From Rhizobium favelukesii (GTDB lineage Bacteria > Pseudomonadota > Alphaproteobacteria > Rhizobiales > Rhizobiaceae), in contig NZ_HG916854.1 in the NCBI RefSeq assembly GCF_000577275.2, positions 682,001-746,000 of the forward strand: DNA of 64,000 nucleotides, given 5' to 3'. Shown piece by piece: positions 9,406-17,322 of the stretch (position 1 is its first letter; each line of letters opens with the position of its first letter). Position numbers and translations under genes: made by a program. The notes beneath the pieces are model-generated. The model ran no database searches and was not told where the DNA came from. It saw nothing but the letters and a program-made list of their open reading frames with translations.

Positions 9406-9560
9406 CCGGCGCACCGGCCTTCGATATCGCATCGCTGCACGAATTCTACGCCGGCAGCGGAACCATTGGCGAGGTTATCGACCGCGTCTTCGCACGCATC
9501 GCCGAGATAAACGATAAGGGTATTTTCCTGCATCTTTCGCGTCGGGGGTCTCCTTCGTAG
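9402..9560 (+). pseudogene. Allophanate hydrolase (AtzF-type) 5' fragment
   Basis: An ATG overlapping the cupin stop opens a frame of 52 codons. Residues about 8-44 (FDIASLHEFY... VFARIAEINDKGIFLHL) match the N-terminal helix of AtzF/allophanate hydrolases, which are normally around 570-600 residues. Resemblance stops at about 9535 and the frame ends at 9560; none of the amidase-signature domain (GGSSGG-type motifs) follows. The gene has therefore been truncated by a deletion or rearrangement, removing the last step of the biuret pathway (allophanate to ammonia and CO2) from this locus. Confidence 0.7.
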
Positions 9561-10238
9561 AGAACGGCGCCCGTGCTGGAGACCACCAGGCGCTCTGGGG
9601 GGCGCCCGAGAAAAGTCTCACTCTTTCGCACCGTGACGGTCAAGTCGGGCCGAACAAGGGCTATCGTTGATGAACCATGTTACATTCCAACTAAGGCGAT
9701 GGTGATTTCTCACACTCACACGAGAGATTGTTGCGGTAGTTGCGCCCTTTCCAGCCCTCTAGAATTCCCGGGCTTCCGTTTAGTATTTGCGTATATACGG
9801 CTCGACCCGTCATTCGCTATCATCGTATCATAATCGTCGTCGGCTATCCGACAGGTAGGTACAAAGCCCCTGATGGGCAAGCAGCGGCTCTTGCACCTCC
9901 GGTCCATTGCCGCTCCACAGCCATTCTCCCTCATCGGGCCTGCCGCTTCGTAACGTATCAGGCCGACCGGCCTTCCCCATCCTACCCTTGGAAGTCTTGC
10001 CGCTGTTTGCCGTCCAGGCCGGTCTCACCTTGCCAGGTCACCAGCTATATTCGGTTGGTATTTGGGCGTGCGCACAGGGCACCTTGAAGACGTTGCCGGC
10101 CGCCGCTTGTCGATGGTTTGGATTATCGCTCCGCCCGAGCGTCGTGACAGAAGGCGTTGTTCGTCGGCCGCGTCCCCGCTGCTTGGCAATCGGGCTGCCG
10201 TGCTGGGTCAATTTGTGCGGACAATATTGAATCACTTG
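9561..10238. other. Decayed DNA downstream of the truncated operon; possible IS remnant
   Basis: No intact gene is seen. On the minus strand around 9720-9850 a short frame with DDDYD followed by a basic stretch (NTKRKPGNSRG) weakly resembles the C-terminal region of IS5-type transposases, interrupted by stops and a frameshift. This is a weak match and I do not name the element. An insertion followed by decay would explain the truncation of the allophanate hydrolase gene. Confidence 0.3.
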
Positions 10239-10583
10239 CTAAAATGTCTTCACAAGCTGGTATTCATTCGCTTCCCAGGCTCGGAGTTCGCCGGCTTCGC
10301 AAGTGTAGTTCTCGTCCGTTTCGACTAGTCCGACGCCGATGCCGTCAATGTTCGGATCGTCGAATGTCACGTAGATCTTTGACTTGCGGATTTTTCGCTC
10401 CTGAAAGTCCTTCAGTATGTAAGCGAGGCATTGAACGTTCTGCCTCGTGTTGCCGCGTTGAATGTGGCTCTCAATTTTGCGATCAACTTTCGAGAGCTGA
10501 AGCGTGTCCGCCCGAGCTGCTACTGATACAAGCATGGCCGGCAAGGCTAGCATGAAGATCCTTATCAAACGCAATTTCATCAT
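10239..10583 (-). CDS. Small secreted protein of unknown function
   Basis: A 114-residue product with a clear signal peptide: KLR at the N-terminus, a hydrophobic core to about residue 22, and a likely cut after AARA. The mature part (about 90 residues) has two cysteines (VQCLAY and YTCEAG) that could form a periplasmic disulfide. A GAGGGA site lies 7 bases before the ATG at 10583. I do not recognise the family. It is isolated among decayed sequences, but its composition and signal peptide look genuine. Confidence 0.6.
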   Translation of the reverse strand: MMKLRLIRIFMLALPAMLVSVAARADTLQLSKVDRKIESHIQRGNTRQNVQCLAYILKDFQERKIRKSKIYVTFDDPNIDGIGVGLVETDENYTCEAGELRAWEANEYQLVKTF

Positions 10584-11015
10584 CTCAGAGTCCCTCGTCT
10601 GCTAGCAATAAGTGGCAATGTGGATGCCTGCTTTGATGGCCGCATTCCGGGCCTTTCGAGCCGACTGCGTAGGTTCTAATCTCGACACGCGAGCATACCG
10701 GCTTGGCGGCTGCTCAACGGTGGGACCGGTGTCAGGTATGTCAGACCCTGCTTGTTCTGTCGCATGGTAGCCCTCTTCGACGCATTTTCATCAACGATGA
10801 TCGCACTTTTGGAAGTTTGATCTGAACGTTGGTCGCCAACCAAAACTGTCCGATCGCCTCGTCTCGTAGTCTGAACTCGGCGCATTTGACATCAAGAGAT
10901 TATTATCTGATCCTTGGCTTGATCAAGCCAAAGCAGACAGAACGCACGCTCGAATACTGGTCGCAGGTGAGCGGCCATTAGGATTGAGCCGCCAGCGCCG
11001 AAACCGGAGGATCGA
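10584..11015. other. Intergenic stretch, no gene recognised
   Basis: Only a 69-codon leftward frame (10676-10885) without family resemblance occurs here. The last 20 bases contain the CGGAGGA ribosome-binding site of the dodecin gene. Confidence 0.5.
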
Positions 11016-11225
11016 ATGAGCGATCATGTATACAAAAAGGTGGAACTTATCGGCAGTTCAAAAGTATCGGTCACAGAGGCTATTGAGACCGCAATCGCGC
11101 GAGCCTCGAAGACGATGCGAAATCTCGATTGGTTCGAAGTCGATCAAATTCGAGGTCACATCAAGGATGGCGCGGTAGAACACTACCAAGTGGTAATGAA
11201 GGTCGGATTTCGAATTGACGACTGA
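11016..11225 (+). CDS. Dodecin (flavin-storage/sequestration protein)
   Basis: A 69-residue protein covering the whole dodecin fold: MSDHVYKKVEL, the helix AIETAIARASKTMRNL, then strands ending KVGFRID. Trp39 (LDWFEV), which stacks on the flavin, and the Gln in EHYQVVM are present. Dodecins form 12-subunit shells binding riboflavin/FMN or its breakdown products. The site CGGAGGA precedes ATG 11016. It is about 1.2 kb from a riboswitch-controlled ribB, another flavin-linked gene, though separated from it by decayed DNA. Confidence 0.92.
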   Translation: MSDHVYKKVELIGSSKVSVTEAIETAIARASKTMRNLDWFEVDQIRGHIKDGAVEHYQVVMKVGFRIDD

Positions 11226-11430
11226 TGTATCTAGGATCGTGTCAGGCGATGTCATGACGGCCCGTGTCGTTCTCGAGGCAACTGTGGAGACACCACGCTC
11301 TTTCGAGCAATCTCCAAATTGTCCTTTGAGGCGGGTCCGGACTGGCACCGACAAAGCAAAGCGCGCGTTTGAAGCCATGATCACGATGAGGAAAATCGAC
11401 GTCGCCGCGATCGAGGCGGTGCGGAGGTGA
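11226..11430 (+). pseudogene. VOC-superfamily (PhnB-like) C-terminal fragment
   Basis: An open frame to the stop at 11430 ends with KRAFEAMITMRKIDVAAIEAV. This resembles the last 20-25 residues of PhnB-like VOC proteins, which typically end in AMM.M.KIDIAALEAA. The resemblance starts only around 11340, and the rest of the roughly 150-residue domain is absent, so this is a remnant. Confidence is moderate because the conserved segment is short. Confidence 0.5.
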
Positions 11431-11549
11431 TGAAAGGTCACCAAAGCCTTACCGTAGTACTTATGCGTACCCAAAAATCAAGGTGCTGTCCCTCTCATAA
11501 AAACCATGATGCACAGCCGAAGCTGTTCCATCTTCTGCTCCGGGCTGCT

Positions 11550-11909
11550 CTATCCATCGGGCGGTTCCATGCCTCCGAAGATCATGTCCATTAACAGGCG
11601 CGCACCACTCAGCGGGTCGTCGAGGCGCAGCAAGCCTTTCTCGACCTGCCCGCTTAGCCATTCGGCCAGGTCTTGCCTGGAGCGAAGAACCTCGTTTGTA
11701 CCCAGCGCTTCCGCCAGTTCGGGAACACCAGACGAGTCCCTGACAATCGTCCGGACAAGGATTGCCTGATCGTCGCCGCCCCGGTCAATGCGGAATATCC
11801 TCGCGATCATCTCCTCGATCGGCGCCCAAAGTGGTCGGGCGCCGGATGCATTGACCTGCACGACTACGCGCAGGCTACAAATCACGACATTCGAAACAAC
11901 GTCAACCAT
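11550..11909 (-). pseudogene. TetR/AcrR-family regulator, C-terminal fragment
   Basis: A leftward 119-codon frame whose last 90 codons read as the ligand-binding domain of a TetR regulator: RTIVRDSSGVPELAEAL, then LAEWLSGQVEKGLLRLDDP and ARLLMDMIFGGM. The N-terminal helix-turn-helix is missing: the first ~25 codons do not resemble it, and no such domain occurs upstream. The frame stops shortly after the MDMIFGGM motif, earlier than in full proteins. It is therefore a doubly truncated remnant. Confidence 0.6.
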
Positions 11910-12038
11910 TTGCCACTAAAAGCGAACGCTGGCAGGACTTTCCACGGTTTTGCGGTGTAACCGTTGGGGATCGAAGTTCAACGGCCACAGAAAATAATAG
12001 ATGATTTCAGGGATTGAAGGCGTCCAGGCGCCTCTGGC

Positions 12039-12228
12039 GTGACGTTCACCGGTTTTCCGCAATCGAATGGCCTTGGCTCCATCCAATCGGGTGCGCTGGA
12101 AAGTTCGAACGTCGATCTCGCCGGCGAATTGACCGAAATGATCGAGGCCAGCGTTCCTACACGGCCAATTCCAAGATGTCCAAACGGGCTCCGACATCAT
12201 GGACTTGCTCGTCAACCTGAAGAGATAA
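12039..12228 (+). pseudogene. flgE: Flagellar hook protein FlgE, C-terminal remnant with two frameshifts
   Basis: Three consecutive pieces in three frames read as the C-terminus of rhizobial FlgE: GLGSIQSGALESSNVDLAGE, then QRSYTANSKM, then QTGSDIMDLLVNLKR followed by TAA at 12226-12228. The first frame break is near 12153, where GGCCCAG seems to have lost a C. The second is near 12178, where a T is missing. No other flagellar gene is nearby, so this is an isolated fragment moved from a flagellar locus and decaying. Confidence 0.72.
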
Positions 12229-12417
12229 GGACAGCCCGTAATGTGACAGGCTGGGCGTCACCGGCACACCGGTACTTGCGGCAACGTACTCGACGATCGT
12301 CCAGGCCCTTGCGCGTCCTCAGTGGGTCCGAGAATGGGGCGAAATGCCGACCCATGAGTACGGGCGCCGATTCAAGGGAGAGATCGCATCCCAACCGAAC
12401 GCGATCTCTACGAAAGT

Positions 12418-13047
12418 TCAAGCCGCTCTCTCGGATAAGGTCATCGCGGTTCTATAGGCTATCAAGTCTTCGATCGTAACGAGATGGAGGCGATGGCGCT
12501 CAGCAAACGCCTCGAGTTCCGGTAATCGCGACATCGTACCGTCGTCGTTGGCCACTTCGCAGATTACGCCCGATGGAACCAGACCAGCAAGCTTGGCGAG
12601 ATCTACCGCAGCTTCGGTATGGCCAGGACGGGAAAGAACCCCATTAGAATGAGCTCGAAGCGGGAAGATATGCCCCGGCCGCGCGAAGTCCTCCGGACGT
12701 GAGCCACCAGTGACAAGCGCTTGCACGGTTGCGGCACGGTCGGCAGCAGATATCCCGGTCGTCGTTTCCGGAATATAGTCCACGGAAACAGTGAAGGCGG
12801 TCTTGAGCACTTCGGTATTGCGCGGCACCATTAGAGGGATATCGAGCTCATCGAGCCTTTCGCCTTCCATCGCGACGCAGATGAGGCCACGTGCGTGGTT
12901 CATCATAAACGCGATCGCCTGCGGAGTAATTGCCTCTGACGCAATCACGAGATCACCTTCGTTTTCCCGGTCACGGTCATCGACAACGACGACAATTTCA
13001 CCGCGCGCAATCGCGGCCACCGCATCGTCAATTTTGGAAATCGTCAC
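12418..13047 (-). CDS. ribB: 3,4-dihydroxy-2-butanone 4-phosphate synthase
   Basis: A 209-residue single-domain RibB, which makes the four-carbon precursor of riboflavin from ribulose 5-phosphate. Signature motifs are present: DDRDRENEGDLV near the N-terminus (acidic metal/substrate loop), PRNTEVLKTAFTVSVD, and GVLSRPGHTEAAVDL. No GTP cyclohydrolase II domain is fused. I chose GTG at 13047 over an in-frame TTG at 13062 because AAAGG lies 7 bases before the GTG and homologues begin at TISKIDDAV. An FMN riboswitch lies in its leader, so it is expected to be shut down by FMN. Confidence 0.94.
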   Translation of the reverse strand: MTISKIDDAVAAIARGEIVVVVDDRDRENEGDLVIASEAITPQAIAFMMNHARGLICVAMEGERLDELDIPLMVPRNTEVLKTAFTVSVDYIPETTTGISAADRAATVQALVTGGSRPEDFARPGHIFPLRAHSNGVLSRPGHTEAAVDLAKLAGLVPSGVICEVANDDGTMSRLPELEAFAERHRLHLVTIEDLIAYRTAMTLSERAA

Positions 13048-13167
13048 TTTCTTGCCTTTCAAGGGTTAGCCGTTGTGAGTGGCGTGCATGGCCTGTCAAA
13101 GCCACCATTTTCCCTTGGGCGAACAAGCGTCCGGTTCCGCCCATATAGCGGAATCGTCTGCATTGCT

Positions 13168-13303
13168 CTCTTCCATCCGGACTGTAACCGTCGGCTCCGG
13201 CATCTCACCGGATCTGCTGACCCTCCGTTTATCCACGAAGGCGCTCGCGGGCTCCGAGTTGCCTCGATACCGCCGGTGGGGAGTTGCACCCCGCCCTGAG
13301 AAC
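13168..13303 (-). promoter_or_regulatory. FMN riboswitch (RFN element) in the ribB leader
   Basis: Read on the minus strand, the conserved RFN blocks appear in order: GTTCTCAGGGCGGGGTGCAA, CCCCACCGGCGGTA, AGCCCGCGAGCGCC, GGTCAGCAGATCCGGTGAGA and GCCGACGGTTACAGTCCGGA followed by TGGAAGAGA. The aptamer ends about 120 bases before the ribB start, leaving room for an expression platform that would hide the ribosome-binding site or terminate transcription. Confidence 0.92.
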
Positions 13304-13412
13304 ACCAGTAACATAGGGGATCGATGCGTTGTTTTGCAAGAGGCTTCCAGCCGCCGAGCAATCGAGAATATGATTCTTCTCGTGAACGCACCGTTCCCCA
13401 TTGTCGAATAAG

Positions 13413-14195
13413 CTACGACATGATCAGGCCGCCATCGACATTGATCGTCTGGCCGGTGATGTAGGCAGCATCGTCGCTGGCGAGGAAGGTGACGAGACCG
13501 GCGACGTCCTCGCCCGACCCTGCCCGCTTCATCGGAATGCCTTCGACCCATTCCTTCATGAGTTCCCCAGGGCCATAGTTGCCGAGGAGCTTTCCCCAGG
13601 CCTGATCGTTGTAGGCCCACATGTCCGTCTCGATGATGCCAGGGCAAAAGGCGTTGACGGTGATATTTTCGGTCGCGACCTCCTTGGCGAGGCTCTGGGT
13701 GATCCCGACGACGCCCATCTTCGATGCGGCGTAGTGTGGCGTATAGACGAAGCCCTCGCGCGCTTGGCCGGAGGCGGTGTTGATGATGCGGCCGGCGCGT
13801 CCATGCTTACGCATGCGCAGAATTGCTTCTTGTGCGCACAAGAATACGCCCTTCGTGTTGACCGCCATGACTTTGTCCCACTCGCCTTCCGTCATGTCTT
13901 CGATGCGCGCGATGGTGATGACGCCGGCGTTTTGGATCGACACGTCGACGGTGCCGAAAGCCTTCTCCGCCGCGTCATAGAGGGCCTTTACGCTAGCCTT
14001 GTCGGTGACGTCTCCGACGAATGAGACAGCATTGCCGCCATCGGCCTTGATCTGCTCGGCGACCGCATGGACCGACTCTTCATTAGCGGAGACCACTAGA
14101 TTGGCCCCTTCCCTTGCGAAGCGCTTGGCGATCCCAGCACCGATGCCGCGGCTGCCTCCGGTGATGACGACGGTCTTGTTTTCGAAGCGTTTCAT
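13413..14195 (-). CDS. SDR-family oxidoreductase (polyol/sugar dehydrogenase type)
   Basis: A 260-residue classical short-chain dehydrogenase. The cofactor motif TGGSRGIG (residues 11-18), NAG near residue 90, the catalytic Ser in NTASGQ, and YAASK are present, and it ends with TINVDGGLIMS. ATG 14195 follows a GGAAGAG site; an earlier in-frame start would add 25 unrelated residues. It is the most distal gene of the leftward ABC transporter/SDR/tpi unit. It probably oxidises a polyol to a ketose, or reduces a ketose; the exact substrate cannot be read from sequence. Confidence 0.85.
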   Translation of the reverse strand: MKRFENKTVVITGGSRGIGAGIAKRFAREGANLVVSANEESVHAVAEQIKADGGNAVSFVGDVTDKASVKALYDAAEKAFGTVDVSIQNAGVITIARIEDMTEGEWDKVMAVNTKGVFLCAQEAILRMRKHGRAGRIINTASGQAREGFVYTPHYAASKMGVVGITQSLAKEVATENITVNAFCPGIIETDMWAYNDQAWGKLLGNYGPGELMKEWVEGIPMKRAGSGEDVAGLVTFLASDDAAYITGQTINVDGGLIMS

Positions 14196-14266
14196 ACTCT
14201 CTTCCTTTCGCGGTGCCTGACGATGTCGGGCGGCCGCAAAGCAGCCCAAGTGCGTCACGCCTTCTT

Positions 14267-15001
14267 TCAAGCGGCTGCAGATATGATCCCGGCGAACTCT
14301 GTCGCCTTCAGCGATGCGCCTCCGACCAAGGCTCCATCCACGTTTTCCGCCCCGAAGATGGCGGCGGCATTCGAGGCCTTCACAGAGCCACCGTAAGGAA
14401 TCCTTACGTTGCGCCGATCTTCGCCAAGCTCTTCGAGCCTCTGCCTTATCGAAGAATGGATCTCCTCGATCTGCTCTATGGTCGGAACCAGACCGGTTCC
14501 AATCGCCCAGACCGGTTCATATGCAATGACCAGGTTCGAACTGGAAGCACCCGCGGGAACTGACGCGCGTAGCTGTGCGCCAACGACTTCGATCGCCTTT
14601 CCGTCACCGCGTTCACTACGGGTCTCGCCGACACAGATGATTGCGGTCAGTCCGGCCGTGCGAGCTGCGGTGACCTTGGTCGCGACCATGGCATCGGTCT
14701 CGTGGTGGAATACGCGACGTTCGGAATGACCTAGAATTACGAAGCGTGCGCCTGGATCGACGAGCATCTCCGCCGACACGTCTCCAGTATAGGCGTCCGA
14801 AATCTGCCGGTGGCAGTCTTGCGCGCCAATAGCGACGGTCGAATCCTTTGCTCGTTCGGCGGCCTTTTCTAGCAGCGTGAAGGGCGGGCAGACGACGATA
14901 TCGCACGCCGCCTCGCCCGTGAGCCCCTTCAGCGCCTCGATCTCAGCCAGGGAGGAAGCGAGACCGTACATTTTCCAGTTGCCGGCAACCAACTTTCTCA
15001 T
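14267..15001 (-). CDS. tpiA: Triosephosphate isomerase
   Basis: A 244-residue TIM-barrel enzyme interconverting dihydroxyacetone phosphate and glyceraldehyde 3-phosphate. Catalytic signatures are NWKM (Lys), GHSERR (His) and AYEPVWAIGTG (Glu plus loop 6), with the phosphate-binding GGSVK and ALVGGASL near the end. ATG 15001 lies four bases after the upstream SDR stop, so it is an operon member. A dedicated isomerase inside a sugar locus recalls the rhizobial/Brucella erythritol locus gene tpiB. Here it would drain trioses made by the kinase/transketolase steps. Confidence 0.95.
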   Translation of the reverse strand: MRKLVAGNWKMYGLASSLAEIEALKGLTGEAACDIVVCPPFTLLEKAAERAKDSTVAIGAQDCHRQISDAYTGDVSAEMLVDPGARFVILGHSERRVFHHETDAMVATKVTAARTAGLTAIICVGETRSERGDGKAIEVVGAQLRASVPAGASSSNLVIAYEPVWAIGTGLVPTIEQIEEIHSSIRQRLEELGEDRRNVRIPYGGSVKASNAAAIFGAENVDGALVGGASLKATEFAGIISAAA

Positions 15002-15005
15002 CACA

Positions 15006-15794
15006 TCACCAGCAGCAAAAGCCGCCGTCGACAAGCAGGTCAACGCCCGTCACAAAGCTTGCCGCATTCGACAGCAGGAACACCGCCGGACCGACAATTT
15101 CGTCGACCGTCGCCATGCGCTGCATTGGCGTCTGCTCTTCGAAGAGTCTGGTCTGATCGATCATCTCGGGGCGCGTGTTCATCGGCGTCGCGGTGTATCC
15201 GGGCGAGATTGTGTTGACGCGGATGCCGCGGTCGACCCATTCCATCGCCAGGGATTTCGACATGTGAATCACGCCGGCCTTGGAAGCGTTATAATGCGCC
15301 TGGCTCAGTCCCCGATTGACGATCACGCCGGACATGGAAGCGATGTTGACGATGGACCCGCCTCCGTTCTTCAACATGGCGCGAGCCTCGGCCTGGCAAG
15401 AGAGGAAGACCCCTTTCAGGTTGATGTCCATCAACGTCTGATATTGTTCCTCCTCCATCTCCTCGGCGGGGTTGGCGTTGGCGATACCTGCGGCGTTGAC
15501 TGCAAGTGTCAGTGCACCGAGTTCCGCCTCAATGCGAGCCACCGCATCCCCAAGGGAAGACTTGCTCGTGACGTCAGCTGCGATCTGGATAGAACGACGG
15601 CCAGTGGCCTGAATGTGATGAGCGGTATTGGCCAGCCCGTCGTCGGTTCGACGGTCGAGCAGCGCGACGTCGGCGCCGCACTGTGCGAGGCCGATGGCAA
15701 TGCGCTGCCCAATCCCGCTGCCGGCGCCGGTGACGACGGCGACCTGGCCGCTGAGGTCGAAAAGCTTCGGGGCGTTCAGAGTGATGTCGGACAC
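15006..15794 (-). CDS. SDR-family oxidoreductase, threitol/arabitol dehydrogenase-like
   Basis: A 262-residue classical SDR: TGAGSGIG (residues 21-28), NAAG, catalytic Ser in NIASMSG, YNASKAG, and the C-terminus LLVDGGFCCW, which is typical of polyol dehydrogenases acting on tetritols and pentitols. It shares an operon with tpiA (4-base gap) and the upstream ABC ATPase (21-base gap). Likely role: NAD-dependent oxidation of the imported polyol to the ketose phosphorylated by the FGGY kinase. The family is clear; the substrate is inferred. Confidence 0.87.
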   Translation of the reverse strand: MSDITLNAPKLFDLSGQVAVVTGAGSGIGQRIAIGLAQCGADVALLDRRTDDGLANTAHHIQATGRRSIQIAADVTSKSSLGDAVARIEAELGALTLAVNAAGIANANPAEEMEEEQYQTLMDINLKGVFLSCQAEARAMLKNGGGSIVNIASMSGVIVNRGLSQAHYNASKAGVIHMSKSLAMEWVDRGIRVNTISPGYTATPMNTRPEMIDQTRLFEEQTPMQRMATVDEIVGPAVFLLSNAASFVTGVDLLVDGGFCCW

Positions 15795-15815
15795 CGCTCT
15801 TCCTTTCTCTGTCTG

Positions 15816-17294
15816 TTAGATTGTAGCTAGCTCCATGACCGAGACGTCATTTGCCTCGTCACGATTGAGAATGCCTGCTTGCTTTCCCTGGGCAAGCACG
15901 AGAATGCGATTGGACACGCCGAGAACTTCCTCGAGGTCGGAGCTCACGACGATGACCGCGACGCCCCGTTTCGCAAGATTGACGATGATGTCATAGATGC
16001 CCGCCCGGGCGCCGACGTCGATGCCTCTCGTGGGTTCGTCGAGCACAACGACCTTGGGATCGCGCATAAGCCATTTCGCGATCACGACCTTCTGCTGGTT
16101 GCCGCCGGACAGGTCCGAGGCATACTGCTCGGCGCGACCTTTTACGCCGAACTTGGCGACAGCTATTTCCGCGAACGAACGCTTGACGCGCGGCGTGATC
16201 CAACGCCCGCCAAGCTTGTCGAGGTTGGCGTAGATGATGTTCTCGCCGATCCGGTGACCGACGACCAGGCCCTGGTCCTTTCGGTCTTCCGGAACCATTA
16301 CGATCCCTTTGGCGATCGCGTCCGTAGGATCACGCAGCCTAAGTTCTTCGCCTTCCAGCCTGATCGAGCCTGCGCTGATCGGATCCGCTCCCGAAATGGC
16401 GCGGACAAGTTCCGTGCGGCCGGCGCCGACCAGTCCGGCGATTCCAAGGATTTCTCCTCCCTTGACGTCGAAGGTAACGTCGCGGAACGAATTGGCCGGA
16501 GAACTCAGCCCGGACACCTGAAGTATTGGCCGATCGGTCGGCACCGGCAGCGTCGGGAACAAGCGGTCAAGCGAGCGTCCGACCATGCTCTCGACGATGG
16601 TTCGCACGGGTGTCGCGCTGTCGGCGAATTCCTGCACGCGCTCCCCGTCACGAAGTACGACGATCCGGTCGGTGATCTTTTTGATCTCCTCCATGCGGTG
16701 GGAGATATAGATGATGCCGACGCCCTCCGACCGAAGCTTCCTAACCTGTTCGAAGAGGGCTTCCGTCTCCGCGCCGCCAAGAGCCGCCGTCGGCTCGTCG
16801 AGGATCAGGAGCTTCGCATTGAGAGCCAACGCCTTCGCGATCTCGATGAGCTGTTGATTTGCGGTCGAAAGCCCTGCGACTTTCCGCGTTGCCGGTATGT
16901 GAAGGTTCAGGCGAGCGAGCTGCTCCTGGGCGCGACGAACCATCTGGGCACGGTCGACGACGCCGTTCTTCATGGGCCAACGTCCGATGAAGACGTTCTC
17001 CGCGATGGAGAGCTGCGGCAGAAGCTGCAGCTCCTGATGGATCAGGACGACGCCCTTGTCGATCGCCTCTCTTGGGGTGGCGGGGGCATAGGGCTGCCCC
17101 AGCCATGTCATCGACCCTTCGGACGGCGTGCGTGACCCGGCGATGATGCCGGAAAGCGTTGACTTGCCTGCTCCGTTCTCACCGAGAAGTGCAACCACTT
17201 CGCCCGGATAGACGTCCAAGCTGACATTCTTCAGAACCTGGAGCGGTCCATACCACTTCGATATGCCCTTCAGGGAAAGAACCGGATCAGTCAC
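15816..17294 (-). CDS. Ribose-type sugar ABC transporter ATP-binding protein
   Basis: A 492-residue RbsA/XylG-like ATPase with two ABC domains: [24 protein letters not shown] and LILDEPTAAL in the first; GLVGAGRTE, LSGGNQQKVVIAKWL and VVLDEPTRGID in the second. GTG 17294 is chosen because GAGGAGG stands 6 bases upstream; an in-frame TTG at 17309 lies inside that site. It is encoded between the binding protein and the SDR/tpi genes. Confidence 0.93.
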   Translation of the reverse strand: MTDPVLSLKGISKWYGPLQVLKNVSLDVYPGEVVALLGENGAGKSTLSGIIAGSRTPSEGSMTWLGQPYAPATPREAIDKGVVLIHQELQLLPQLSIAENVFIGRWPMKNGVVDRAQMVRRAQEQLARLNLHIPATRKVAGLSTANQQLIEIAKALALNAKLLILDEPTAALGGAETEALFEQVRKLRSEGVGIIYISHRMEEIKKITDRIVVLRDGERVQEFADSATPVRTIVESMVGRSLDRLFPTLPVPTDRPILQVSGLSSPANSFRDVTFDVKGGEILGIAGLVGAGRTELVRAISGADPISAGSIRLEGEELRLRDPTDAIAKGIVMVPEDRKDQGLVVGHRIGENIIYANLDKLGGRWITPRVKRSFAEIAVAKFGVKGRAEQYASDLSGGNQQKVVIAKWLMRDPKVVVLDEPTRGIDVGARAGIYDIIVNLAKRGVAVIVVSSDLEEVLGVSNRILVLAQGKQAGILNRDEANDVSVMELATI

Positions 17295-17322
17295 GGCACA
17301 CCTCCTCAAGACCTTGACTATG

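Noticed and set aside
8962..9432. Leftward frame opposite the cupin gene
   Set aside because: Antisense to the cupin and hydrolase, which both overlap in the operon direction and have clear motifs.
9700..9850. IS5-type transposase remnant
   Set aside because: Similarity is restricted to a DxxYD-like spot and basic residues with a frameshift, so it is mentioned only as a possibility and not named.
12260..12460. Rightward frame without start codon reading QALARPQWVREWGEMPTHEY
   Set aside because: It runs into the 3' end of ribB on the other strand, has no start or recognisable domain, and may be chance or an unidentifiable remnant.
13048..13062. TTG start for ribB five codons upstream
   Set aside because: No ribosome-binding site before it, whereas the GTG at 13047 has one at correct spacing and matches the family N-terminus.
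15879..17135. 418-codon rightward open frame
   Set aside because: Antisense to the well-supported ABC ATPase; its composition is the GC-rich shadow of that gene and it shows no domain of its own.
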